Origin: Athripsodes cinereus
Lineage: Eukaryota; Arthropoda; Insecta; Trichoptera; Leptoceridae
Assembly: GCA_947579605.1 (NCBI GenBank)
Contig: OX388317.1
Location: 20,169,384-20,233,383, forward strand
Length of the DNA stretch: 64,000 nt
Reading direction: 5' to 3'
The notes below the pieces were generated by a model. It made no database searches. It saw nothing but the letters and a program-made list of their open reading frames with translations, and was not told where the DNA came from. How positions within the stretch are numbered: the first letter of the stretch is position 1; every line of letters starts with the position of its first letter. Made by a program: the position numbers and the translations under genes. Below, one piece after another: positions 1-10,230 of this stretch.

Positions 1-104
1 GATAGATTTCGTCGATTTCAAACTGACTGTTGCAATGGCCATGGTCAAGATTGCAAAATTTGGTTGATCCATTATGTTTTTTTTTCTTGACTCTTTTTTA
101 CTTG

Positions 105-155
105 ATTGCACTTGTTGTCTATGTTGTGAGGGTATAAATAGATAAGGTAATAATT
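105..155 (+). repeat. LINE 3' tail fragment (second LINE type)
   Basis: The stretch TGTGAGGGTATAAATAGATA matches the terminal tail of the LINE fragments at 7455-7562 and 46675-48045. Only the last few tens of bases survive, with no coding part. It is probably an extremely 5'-truncated insertion. Confidence 0.4.
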
Positions 156-275
156 TTTCAGGCATGGAAGGGATTTTTTTAGCTCTTTTCTAGCTTCGTT
201 ATATATGTAATATCATATTTTTTCGTGTCGGCCAGCAAACGATAATGTAAAAAAACATTAAAATTCATATATATA

Positions 276-450
276 TTACCAGACCCTCCTAGAAAGCCAC
301 GACCTCTCTTGCAGCTCCCCCCAGGTGAGTTTCCTCCACAAATTCCTACCAGTGACACTATCTGGGAGCCTTGAGCATGTCAGGAGGTGTCCAGTATTTT
401 GCTCCTCTCTACAGTCACACACCGTGCTCTCAGCCAAACCTCATCTCTGA
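276..450 (-). pseudogene. LINE ORF2 C-terminal fragment with Cys/His motif
   Basis: Read on the minus strand, about 55 codons end at a TAA (276-278). They contain STVCDCREEQNTGHLLTC, a C-x-C-x7-H-x3-C motif of the kind found at the C-terminus of jockey/I-type LINE ORF2 proteins. The sequence after it, RSWLSRRVW, runs to the stop. A short AT repeat follows the stop, as in the intact LINE at 35987-39367. An in-frame stop lies upstream of the motif, so this is a dead, 5'-truncated copy. The region is clearly more GC-rich than its surroundings. Confidence 0.6.
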
Positions 451-502
451 AGGTTCCTCCTTGTGCGTCCTACCCTTGTAATATAATATTATTTGTAATC
501 GT

Positions 503-592
503 AAATAATATAATACCTGTTTTTTTAACGATTTTTGGTTTCACCGGATATGGGCACAACATCCAGATGACAAAACCAAGCCAAAGTTAACT
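503..592 (+). repeat. Family F repeat fragment
   Basis: Carries the words CACCGGATATGGGCA and CAGATGACAAAACCAA. These are shared with the foldback repeats at 20885-21015, 27309-27605 and 40905-41560. Only one end of the repeat is present here. Confidence 0.45.
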
Positions 593-1393
593 TGTGTATG
601 ATTGTTTTTTTTACTGAGATGTTTTATCATTAGTTTTTCCCACCTATTATATCATTATGACATCTAAGAAGCTTCTCAATTATTAATCTTGATAAAACTC
701 CAACGTAGAATTAGTACAATGTAGGAGTTTGATCAATACCTGAGTCTTTTAAAATAAATTATTTCTACTTCAGTTTATTTCATAAGCCTTTATTTGAAAT
801 AATTTATAAAAAATCTACTGCTAGCAAAATATCACTATTCGGATATTATTTGGTTACATCTCTACTAAATATGCTCCTATTATTGAAATTTAATGGCCTC
901 CATCAAAACGAGAAAATCATTAATATTATTAATAATCAATTAATTCAGTCCTTTTGATCGTGAAAATCACCCTATAAATTTTATGTTTGATCTGGTAAAA
1001 TCTTCTCAAATCTCGAACACATCACTGAAGTTATTAAGTGTAGGTTTAACCTTAATTAGTACTCTTGCTCCATTCAATAAAACATAAGAGGCAGAAAGGT
1101 GTTTATTCATAAAACATACTCACGTACCTATTATTTTGCCCAAATAGTTATATGCTATAGACTTCCAATCATCTCTTAAATTTAGTTCTCCAGGTTTCTG
1201 ATTAATTTGATCTAAAAATGTGTTTTGTGTGTGCCCAACATTTTTATACTCTTAGTTGTATTTATTATAATGCATTTTTATGGGATAAATCGTGAGTTTA
1301 TAATTTATTCAACTCTATCAGAGTTTAAAGTATATCTTTAATTATTCCAAACACGTTCAATATAATCTTAGTTTCCTGAAAGTGGAATAAGTT
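593..1393. other. Unannotated AT-rich spacer
   Basis: I see no convincing coding frame, repeat or structural element here. Confidence 0.5.
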
Positions 1394-1466
1394 GGCAGAA
1401 ACGAGAACCAAATCCAATATCTCTAGATTGAAAATCCTAGACTCTATCATCAGGCTAATGACCACA
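1394..1466 (-). repeat. Degenerate tRNA-derived SINE head
   Basis: On the minus strand, GGTCATTAGCCTGATGATAG resembles a pol III A-box region. It is followed about 45 bases later by GGATTTGGTTCTCG, a decayed B-box. A similar relic at 57250-57315 shares the order of words ATCTCT, GAC(T), ATCAGGCT, TGACCAC. It overlaps the end of the possible exon described next. Confidence 0.35.
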
Positions 1467-1774
1467 TCTGTATCTTTGATCTCTGATATTGACAAAGTAA
1501 CTAGCTGATGAAAGAGCATTTAAAGATGAATTCAGAGCACACTTTTGAGCACTGCACTGAACTTTACATGTACAAGTTTCGGCAGCATCCATGCACGAAA
1601 ATCGACTATAACCGTTGGTCGATGGTTTGAAGAAATGTGGATTATTCATCAAACAACCATTTTGAATTTTAGATGAAATTACCAACTTGGAAGCCACTAC
1701 GTCAAAACAACACAGAAAGACGTAATCTTCAAAGTTGGTACCCATTAATTCAGATTCCTGAATTATGTTTCTGA
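1455..1774 (-). CDS. Possible terminal exon of an unrecognised gene
   Basis: On the minus strand a good splice acceptor (TTACACCCTTTGCAG) abuts an open frame of about 105 codons that ends at a TAG (1455-1457). The first ATG in the frame is at 1743-1745, and nine further in-frame codons lie between it and the acceptor. The peptide has a hydrophobic patch (DYVFLCCFDVVASKLV) and a Cys-rich stretch (CMDAAETCTCKVQC). AATAAA lies downstream near 1300. I do not recognise the protein family. The stop falls in a decayed SINE, which could mean either SINE-supplied termination or chance openness. Codon choice is less AT-biased than the flanks. No neighbouring exon could be identified, so this remains a candidate only. 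Confidence 0.3.
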
Positions 1775-1853
1775 CTGCAAAGGGTGTAAGTGATTATAAA
1801 TTCATAATAATTTGACGTCAGTACCATGGGGTAAAGGTATTTGTATAATAGTT

Positions 1854-1856
<3 letters not shown>

Positions 1857-1890
<34 letters not shown>
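1857..1890. repeat. (TA)n microsatellite
   Basis: About 16 uninterrupted TA units. Confidence 0.9.
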
Positions 1891-1894
<4 letters not shown>

Positions 1895-2164
1895 GGTTTA
1901 GTAGTTGTGTTTGGCTAACACTCAATTGTTAATCGGGGTCGAAATTACACACAAATATGCGATAATATGACACAGTCCACACTGATGAAAACATAATGTT
2001 ATATATCGGGCCACACCAAAAGTAAAGTAATTCGTGTTCAATATAAGAGAACATTATTATCATACACCTAAACTTGGAGTCTGTCAAATCATAGATGTAA
2101 ATTACTTTAGTAATTATAATATTATCTTGTTTAAGTAGTCCACACAAGCATTTTTTTATAACAT

Positions 2165-2300
2165 GTTTAGTTCACCCTTTATTTTATTTATTTTATTTTA
2201 TTTAAACACAATATACGGCAATTGCCTTTACAAGTATACAGATAAACTTTATAACATCACACAATCATTCAACACATGTACGAAAATATAAAAACAGACA
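2165..2300 (-). repeat. LINE 3' tail on the minus strand
   Basis: The plus strand shows a TTTATTTTATTTATTTTATT-type tract followed by CAATATACGGCAATTGCCTT. Read on the minus strand this is a LINE 3' UTR ending in AAATAAA units. The ATATACGGCA word recurs next to a T-tract at 7677-7820. Confidence 0.45.
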
Positions 2301-2469
2301 AAACATACTCCAGTTAAAGTCAGAAAATAAAAATGAAAATTTAAATACAAATACAATAAATTCATTAAAAGACAAATTTTAGTCACTAGTTAAGATATGA
2401 ATAAAATTAATTATACAATTTGTTTCAATAATTTACTACTGAATTTCAATAATTTATAATTTTCTAGTA

Positions 2470-2864
2470 GTATTTTATCATTCTGAATGTTTTTTTAAGT
2501 ATTCTACAATGCACATCCGTTATTTGATTATTTAAATCGCTCGTCAATGGTACCTATAGGTTTACCGAAATCGATCGCGATTTAAATAAGCAAGTAACGG
2601 ATTTGAAATACTATTAATAGTATTATATCGCTCGTCAATGGTATAGGTTTACCGAAATCGATTGCGATTTAAATAAGCAAGTAACGGATTTGAAATACTA
2701 TTAATAGTATTATATCGCTCGTCAATGGTATAGGTTTACTGAAATCGATCGCGATTTAAATAATCAAGTAACGGATGTGCATTGTAAAATACTTAAGTAA
2801 CATTCAAAATGTCTCGTAACAGTTACATAGTTAACCTTTCTAAAAAAAACTGGTATTTTATCAT
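2470..2864. mobile_element. Foldback element with three tandem internal units, flanked by 12-bp direct repeats
   Basis: Terminal arms around CATT(C/T)TGAATG, TACAATGCACATCCGTTA and TTGATTATTTAAATCG are inverted at 2479-2545 and about 2750-2811. Between them a unit of about 90 bp repeats as 2537-2627, 2628-2714 and a partial 2715-2775. The unit holds TCGCTCGTCAATGG, an ATCGATCGCGAT core and a palindrome ATACTATTAATAGTAT. Unit 1 differs from unit 2 mainly by a 4-bp ACCT insertion. GTATTTTATCAT occurs at both 2470-2481 and 2853-2864 and may be a target-site duplication. It is non-coding, and I cannot name the family. Confidence 0.6.
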
Positions 2865-3179
2865 ATTTACACAATATACTTTTTTATATCTACATAGCAA
2901 AGCATAAAAAATAAAGTATTAAAAAACAAAATATTATAAATATCATAATCCCGCTACAAAAGTTAACATCTTTTATTTTTTATTTTTTTAAATTATGTTA
3001 TATTTTGAGAGATTTTATAATATGATGTTATCAATTTTATTTTTCGTGACTCATTGTATTGTTTTTGTTGCTTGTTGTTTTATTGTTTAATCCTGCGATT
3101 ATTGCTTTGTGAGCATTATTCTATTAATTTTGTTAACATAATTTACTCTATTCTATTGTAATTGTTGTTTGTTGATTTT

Positions 3180-3334
3180 ATCTGTTGTGTTTAGTTATGT
3201 ATGTTTTGTAGAGCACACAAGGGTAATATAGCGATCTTCACTGGTTTGCTTATTGCTAAATATGTTATAGACCATTGTATTTTTTGTATCAACTATATGT
3301 ATCCTGTAAAATTGAAATAAATAAATAAATCTTT
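3180..3334 (+). repeat. LINE 3' tail
   Basis: Ends in GAAATAAATAAATAAAT after a sequence with no coding signal, consistent with the 3' end of a 5'-truncated LINE using a short-unit tail. Confidence 0.35.
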
Positions 3335-4642
3335 AAAAAGATGGGGTCTATTGTACCCCTTGAGTACATTTGAGGGTTGATTTGGACGAGGATATTAATT
3401 AAGTATTTATTAGGGGTTCGCCCACCATTACAATTATTAATACGTAATGAAACATCCCCTTGATATAAACTCTGGGAATATGTATCAGTAAATGTAATAC
3501 TATTTATTACGAATAATATTATAATTTCTGCATGAAAGGTGTTGGGATTTCAATCAAAAGATGGAGGAGGAGTGATTGACATTTCTGTCTTGACGTCAAA
3601 ATATGAATAAACGAAAGACGATCATGAAAATCTTATCAGTTATGGAGTTGTCACAAATGGGTTAGTAACAAGCAGACAGCTGTATGCAATAAAGATACGG
3701 GTCACCCTCACTTTTTATGAAAATATAACATTTAGAAGAGGTGGCATAATTATTTCACTCATCAATTATGTAACGAACTGTCGAATAAAACACATATTTT
3801 TGAATTAGTTTATTCTAAGATTCAAAATGTAAGCTCTTAATATTTAATGCTTAAGATAAAAACACAGTTAAAATAAAGTCTTTTAAAAATACCTCCATAA
3901 CTACGGCTGATTAAGGTTTCATATTTCGTTTCTGACAGACATAATTATATCACAACTGTAAACGCGGTGTTAATAAGTGAATACCCTTAACGCCAAAGGT
4001 ATTAATTTTTATCCGATTTCGAGCACAAAAAAGGCCATTGTGGGTCTGCATTTCGTTTAACTAAGTACATTCAAAAATAGATTTGCATATGATTCAAGTA
4101 AATATTATTATAATTGAAAAAACATCAACTTCTCTCGGGGCTATTATGATTTTTGACCAATGCGATCCCAGAGAAAAACAAAACAATCACAACAATGTTT
4201 CCACTCTTCTCACAGAGAAAGTATTGTATATAAAGTGAAATAATATGTCAATTTTATTTGATGATCCGCAGAAATTGCCCACGGCAATAAACCCGCCATT
4301 TGAAATATTTTTTTTCAATAAAGTTTTTATTTATTATTTATTTATTATTATCCGGTATTTGTATAGGTAGTTAATATTGTATAGATATTTAAGTTCGACA
4401 CGAATGACATTTACGCTAATTAACTTGTATCAGTAATATTATTAAACTAACAACATATCATCATTACATTATTAGATCCATTTAATACCAAATAATGGAT
4501 CGTACTTAAATACATAGTTTTACATAATACACAATATAGGTATGTACATCAAGTAATAGCTTTTCAACAAATGAGCCGTAACACAGTTAATCGTAATGGC
4601 TTGAATCGTCAATTTTGTAACGATTATAGGTATTATCTGATG
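3335..4642. other. Unannotated AT-rich spacer
   Basis: No coding frame or structured element was recognised. A TTTATTTATTATTTATTTATT tract near 4328 may be another minus-strand LINE tail. Confidence 0.45.
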
Positions 4643-5152
4643 GTAGATACCACGGATGTTGCGGTTGTCGATTTTTACACATCCGCGGATGTGAATGCGG
4701 ATGCGGATTTTTGAAGGCACACATCCGCGGATGCGGATACGGATGCGGATGTTTAAGATGTTATAGAAAAAAGTAGGAACTATCTTAGTTGGTAGGCCCC
4801 ACTGTCAAATATGCTACAATAATATTATGTTTTTTTGGCGAAATATTTTTTTTTTCTTATTTGCAAAAACCGGCAAAAAAAATAAAAAAATTAAATAAAA
4901 CCGTCAAAAATAAAAACGCGTCAGATCTTGTCACCAATTTTTTCGTTCCCATTGGTTAATGTCAAGTGCGAACGGCACGCGCCATTCGCCGGCCCCGCCC
5001 CATTTCTTTTTTGTCGCAAATTGTCTTACATCCGCATCCGCGTGAACATCCGCAGCGATTATTGCGGATGCGGATGCAGATATCCAAATACATGCGGAAG
5101 CTCCGCATTTGCGGATGCGGATGCGAATATTCGCAACATCGCTGATAGATAC
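4643..5152. mobile_element. Non-autonomous hAT-like transposon rich in ATCCGC hexamers
   Basis: The element body is 4651-5144. Its ends read CACGGATGTTGCGG on the left and, in reverse complement, CAGCGATGTTGCGA on the right. These are imperfect inverted repeats with the CA(G)-type start common in hAT elements. The flanks are GTAGATAC (4643-4650) and ATAGATAC (5145-5152), an 8-bp duplication with one mismatch that fits the hAT nTnnnnAn pattern. Both subterminal regions are packed with GCGGAT / ATCCGC units. The centre is AT-rich, then has a short GC-rich patch. No transposase is present. Open frames here, dominated by R-I-R-I, are a by-product of the hexamer repeat. Confidence 0.7.
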
Positions 5153-5219
5153 CACACTTATTCTACATTATAGGCTCGTTGATTTTATCCCAGTTTATGT
5201 ATATTAAACTTTATTCTAA

Positions 5220-5435
5220 CTAAGTCTCGCACTCATTTCTGTATATTTTCCAACATCCTGTATCCATCCGTTTGGATACTTGTAAAATATCTTGTTTAAG
5301 AAATTCAGCATTTTTAAATCTACAGTTTTGAGTGTGTTGTCTTTCCTGAATATTATTTTTGGTGACACAGATAAGGCGGTCTGTACGTTTTTGGATTTTT
5401 AAACGAGATATTTTCTCTCTGTCGATCATTTCCAT
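5220..5435 (-). CDS. Unrecognised small ORF, 71 codons
   Basis: An ATG-initiated minus-strand frame in an AAAAATGG context encodes a basic, polar peptide (starts MEMIDREKISRLKIQKR, ends KIYRNECET). AATAAAG follows just after the stop near 5210. There is no signal peptide, membrane segment or family motif that I recognise. It may be chance, or a remnant of a longer gene. I include it because its composition is less AT-skewed than random frames nearby. Confidence 0.15.
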   Translation of the reverse strand: MEMIDREKISRLKIQKRTDRLICVTKNNIQERQHTQNCRFKNAEFLKQDILQVSKRMDTGCWKIYRNECET

Positions 5436-5439
5436 TTTT

Positions 5440-6800
5440 ACGACATAAGTATATCTGGATTCTTCTCAAAAAATATCATAACAAAAAAGATGAAATTTGG
5501 TATTGTCCACTAATTCGTAATATTACTGCAGTTCTATCGTTATTTTTTTCATCGATAAAAGGAATTACTCAAAAACGTTATTTAACAAAAAATAAATAAA
5601 TAAAATAAGTGTATGCGTTGTAAGTTTGGCAAGAGGTAAAATAACTTAACACTGATGTAATAAATAATAACAAAAGACAAACATGTTAGTTTTGTTCATT
5701 GTTTCAAATAATGTTCACAATATTTCTTTCTCATTGTTCTTTTAAAAATTAATGGTACGATAACGAATACATATTATTCTTACGTAATAATACCTATAGG
5801 TAGTGATTATTTGAATATACATTTATTTTAATAGGATGCAGTTGAAAGATGTTCTTTGTTTTCTCCTAGTTTTAATTTGACATATTTCTCAGAATCCAGC
5901 TGAGTTAACTTTCAGCCTTGACATATATAATTGAACTCTGTCTAAGTACATTTATGTAATATGTAAGTACCATTACTCTGTACTCAACGGATGAAATAGG
6001 TCGTGGTACATAATATACTGGTAATTAGATAAATGTAATATTAATTTTGTATTTAAATAGATAATGAAGTTTGCAAGAAACACAAAAGACAGAAGGGAGT
6101 TTGATTATTTTTTGTAATCAATAGTCTCAAATTATCGAATGATTTTTACAAAATATGATTCGACTAATGATGGAAGGAAGCTGTGGCCCTGTAGACCTGA
6201 TTTAGGCAAATTGATAGCAAGATGATATGTGATGCAGCTTCATGGAGTAAGAAGACTTGAACCACACAAAAAGTAAGCACATGAATGGAATTTAACTCGA
6301 GTATTGAAATTTACTATCAGTATTTCTTTAAATAACAATTCTTTCAAAATAAAAGTAGCTTGTGGAAGAATTGAATAAACTGTTTGTTGTTGAAATGATA
6401 ATATATAATAATTTTCAACATACCTGTGTTCAAACGAGAGTCCCTCGTTGACTGGAGCGCACTCAAACCGTTTTTTTACTGCACTTATTTGAATTGTAGA
6501 AAATGATTAACTTGTAGAAAATTTCATTGTAGTGTAGATTCAAATAAAATATTCCAAATTATTTTGGATGATTTGCATATGTAGAACAGATTTTCTATGG
6601 AAGACAGATCAAGAATATTTATGTGGACAAGAATTTAAGATAAAAAATACAACACTATTTTCTTTCACTACGAATATTACTAGGATCAGAGGCTCTTAGG
6701 TAGAAACCAATGATCAGTGAGGTTAAAGTGGATCTTATAATGTAATGATGGTATGTTGTTAATTTTATAGTATTAGTGAGCAAAATACCTTATAGTCTTT
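5440..6800. other. Unannotated AT-rich spacer
   Basis: I see nothing supportable in this stretch. Confidence 0.5.
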
Positions 6801-6807
6801 TATTTTT

Positions 6808-6909
6808 CAAAGTGAAAGTAAACAGAGTTTCATTCTTTATCCAAAGTGAAAGTAAACAGAGTTTCATTCTTTATCCAAAGTGAAAGTAAACAGAGTTTCA
6901 TTCTTTATC
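6808..6909. repeat. Perfect 34-bp tandem triplication
   Basis: Three identical 34-bp units at 6808-6841, 6842-6875 and 6876-6909. Each begins CAAAGTGAAAGTAAACAGAG and ends TTCTTTATC. The absence of differences implies a recent expansion or a sequencing/assembly effect. Confidence 0.9.
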
Positions 6910-7450
6910 TTAAATCCATTAAAATGAACATTAAAAAAGTTGTTCCAAATAAAATACAATCATAAATATTAATGTGCCTGAAAAAATAGAGCAAGGAAAG
7001 CCGATGACCAAAAAATTACTCACGTGGACTAAAAGAAAGTTTTTACTTTATTAATCACTTAAATATTTCCAACGGCTTTGATCTAAATAGAAAGTCACAA
7101 CATCACAACATACTCGTAGCACTGAAATAACTATGATATCAAAGCGCTCTCTGTTTTCCCTAGTGGACCATTAATGGTGGCTTGAAAAGGAAAATAATGG
7201 TGATGGAATGGGTATAGGTACCATCAAAATATATTCCCCATTTATTTAGTTTGCATGAGTTGTTTTAACACCCATATGCAAATGTGCATTAAAACTCACT
7301 GGGTAATGACTGAAACGATATAACTCTAAATCCAGTTTACTATGAAATTATATTGTGTCTCATGACTTTATTATTCCCTTGTACTGAAACACTGTGAAGA
7401 ATTATACCGTTTGTTTTTTTATATGTAAGTACTTATAGACGTAAGATAAA
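6910..7450. other. Unannotated spacer
   Basis: Nothing recognised. Confidence 0.5.
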
Positions 7451-7454
7451 AGCT

Positions 7455-7562
7455 GGATGAATGTAGAGGAAGCGAAAGAAAAATGTAAGGATAGATCTAT
7501 ATGGCGTTCCGTTCTCTCTGCCTACCTCTCTAAGACACGGTGTGAGGGTATAAATAGATGGA
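7455..7562 (+). pseudogene. LINE ORF2 C-terminal fragment (second LINE type)
   Basis: Plus-strand frame MNVEEAKEKCKDRSIWRSV followed by LSAY matches the C-terminus of the fragments at 21650-22245 and 46675-48045. The expected tail, GTGAGGGTATAAATAGATGG, follows. Only the last about 30 codons and the 3' end remain. Confidence 0.65.
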
Positions 7563-7676
7563 TATAAAAAATATATGAAAATGTTTGTAGTTTCAAAATC
7601 ACATTTCAAAACTGCAAATTGTGAAATTACAATTTATCCGCCCAAAAAATTACATGTAATAAATACCTACGCTCAT

Positions 7677-7820
7677 ATTTTTTTTTTTATAATAACATAT
7701 ACGGCACAAGGCCATTAAACATATACAAAAAATCAAAAATAGTTCGATGCAATACAACAATTATTTCAAACGCAGTAACTTATACCTAATACTTATACCT
7801 AAACATAATTTACCTACTTA
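7677..7820 (-). repeat. LINE 3' tail on the minus strand
   Basis: A T-tract followed by ATATACGGCACAAGGCCATT resembles the tail at 2165-2300. No coding part is visible. Confidence 0.4.
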
Positions 7821-7825
7821 CTATT

Positions 7826-7970
7826 CGTTATTTATTTATTTATTTCTTCTTTACTGTACACTGATTACAAACAATTACATAAAAGGTAAACATTCAAGTT
7901 AGATACAATCAATATACACAGGGCGAGTTTATCGCAAAGGCGCGATCTCTTCCAACTAACTTGATATGTG
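7826..7970 (-). repeat. LINE 3' tail, GTTAG..GGAAGA.ATCGC family
   Basis: On the minus strand GTTAGTTGGAAGAGATCGCG and GCGATAAACTCGCCC are followed by a 3' UTR ending in AAATAAATAAATAA. The same family recurs at 17655-17815, 28797-28930, 40318-40400, 48045-48170 and 53955-54260. I recall such ends from insect, particularly lepidopteran, transcripts. Confidence 0.65.
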
Positions 7971-7974
7971 TGAT

Positions 7975-8480
7975 AATTATTGGCGAATTTCATAATGAGA
8001 ATTATGTGATAGGTATAAAAAAAATACTAAATAGATATAGAACATGACTTATAATATTCGTGGGAAGAGGATATAGCAAAAATTTAAAATCGTGTTTTGG
8101 AGGTAATAAATTAAATAGATCTTCAGTAATTTGTAGAATGAAACGTAATCCAGACATTTTTTATAAGTAGTTTAAAATTTTGACCGGGACGGTCGTAAAT
8201 TACTTGTTAAATAAACATTAAAATTAGGTAGAAAAATGGAACAGCAAAAAATGTCTTTTCGGAGAATTTTGTAAGGATGTCACCCACTGAGGCCATTTCA
8301 ATAGAAGTCGTAAATGGACAGTGGCGCGACAGACTTTGATAATCAGAAAAAGAATTGAAAAATAAATCCGGGTATGAAATTGTGAAAGCTGGCCAAAAAA
8401 AAAAATCATTATTCATCATAATTGGTAGTCTAAATAAGGGTAGCCGTGAATACATAAATTCATTGCCGGAGAAAAATAAA
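7975..8480. other. Unannotated spacer
   Basis: No supportable feature. Confidence 0.45.
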
Positions 8481-8499
8481 ATCTTGATTACGTAGATAC

Positions 8500-9060
8500 A
8501 TTTTTTTCTCAGGGGTTTTTCTTGGCGTGGAGAATGTAAGACAGGATGTACCTTGGCGATCCACGATGTGTTCGGAAGGGGTAGACACGAAATAAGAAAG
8601 TGAGAACTTTAAATAAATTAGACGCGCAAGTTGGGCAACTTAGGAGTCCACGTCCTTTGGGAGATATTGACCATACGGGGTTTGACCAGAAGGGGCGTAG
8701 AATTATGGACAAAGATTTATGGGTTTAAAAAAAATATATACTACCGGGCCTGGGGCGTCTCTAGGAGGAAATTTTACCATGGCTAAGGAAAATAAAAAAA
8801 CACACGACAAAAAAATTAAAATAAAACGTTGTACTGTTAGGGAAACGTAATATTATAAAGAAAAGAGTACCATCATCGCGTCTTCAAAATAACTTGTAAT
8901 GATAAGGGATTTGAGGAAAAGAAAAAAAAAATATATAGGGAACACGGAAAAGTATATAGGCTTTGCACAGTGTCAACATTACAACCAGTTTAATGTACGG
9001 GTAGAGATTAAAACCAAATAAAGAAGAAATATAGTAGATAACAAAAAAAATAATAACAAT
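8500..9060. other. Moderately GC-richer unidentified block
   Basis: The part around 8510-8780 is richer in G+C than the spacer around it but has no long open frame. A short ATG frame near 8779 (MAKENKKTHDKKIKIKR) sits in a TACCATGG context and stops after about 23 codons. It could be leader or decayed coding sequence of a retroelement, but I cannot identify it. Confidence 0.25.
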
Positions 9061-10230
9061 TTATTGTGTTGGTAATATTTTTTTCTCACGCCCAGGGCAA
9101 ACGCTGTGGGTGCCCTATAGTTGGAGTTGGCCCTGGGAGTGTTCGACCTTAGGGACCATGGGTCTTATTGTTTAAATGGTGCGCTGATTGGCTAATGACG
9201 AACCAATGAGATGATTAGGTATAGGGTAGGGGGCGGTTTTTGAAGATGGCATAGTTTGATCTTAGCAGAGGGAGAAAGTGTCTTAATTGATAAATATCGT
9301 TGCACAATGAGATCTGGGTCAGATTCCGAATTTCGCTTTCGAGAGAGAAAACGGTCAGAGGTCGCGCGTCTGTTGTCGATCTGACTAGCGAAAAGCCGTA
9401 TTGCTTTGGTGGAAGATCATTGTCAGTGTAGATAGTCAGTTTTATTTTTGATATCGATTAAATATATCTACATGTTTTTTTTTGACTTAGAAAATAATTT
9501 TTGTGATAGTGCTATTCCATCGAACTAGTAAAAACATTCTGCGAGTGAATAATTGGTGATAGATAATTATTGGTAATAATAATTAAATTAAATACACGCA
9601 AACGAGTCAGATTATATAATTGTGATCGGGAATTAATTAATTTCTTTGTGACTTTCTGTAAATCGAGGCAAGAACAGGACGTACCTGCTGAGTGAGTAAT
9701 TGGTGATAGATGATTATATTGGTAATAATAATAATTAAACTAAATCCACGCAAACAAGTCAGACTATAGAATTGTGATTTTTGTATCTACCTACTGAAGG
9801 TAATAGCGCAGTGTTTTAGTAATAGTACCTAAATCGGTACCTGAAACTCCCTGGACAATCGTGATAGAAATAACATTGAGATTACTCACAGGTTGAAACG
9901 ATATTGTGAAGTTATTTAATCAGCTGAATTCAGGAAGGCTGTCATCTTTCGCATAGACTGGTGTAGGTGTTATAGGGCATTGTTATATGAACACAAAGTT
10001 GAGGAAGTGGACGCCCAACAAGTGAATCGTTGTGTCGTGACTGAAGGAACGTTACCAACTGGATTGTGGGAATAGGAACGACCAGAAACGTGGAATCATC
10101 CCAGAAGGCCTTTCCCGTCGGACAGCCGTAAGAATATTGATATCTTATCTAGACATGATAGTCAGGTATTGGGGTAGAGAAATCGCTGGAACGAAATAGG
10201 AAGAGTAGACAAGGAAGAAAGGGGTTGTTG
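9061..10230. other. Promoter-like block with internal duplication, possible retroelement leader
   Basis: The block contains CCAAT-type words on both strands (GATTGGCTAATGACG, CGAACCAATGAG near 9190-9210). It also contains a tandem duplication of about 145-bp period. The repeated segments lie at about 9541-9630 and 9689-9780 and share GAGT(A/G)A..TAATTGGTGATAGAT and CACGCAAAC.AGTCAGA. At about 10008 the phrase AGTGGACGCCCAAC resembles a retroviral-type primer-binding site (TGG.GCCCAAC), but I could not find paired LTRs. Function is unknown. Confidence 0.25.

Noticed and set aside
1929..2147. 72-codon minus-strand frame with aromatic residues
   Set aside because: Composition fits AT-rich noise. 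No convincing acceptor and start, and no family similarity.
4928..5173. Open frames on both strands rich in R-I-R-I and A-D-A-D
   Set aside because: They arise from the ATCCGC/GCGGAT hexamer array in the hAT-like element, not from a gene.
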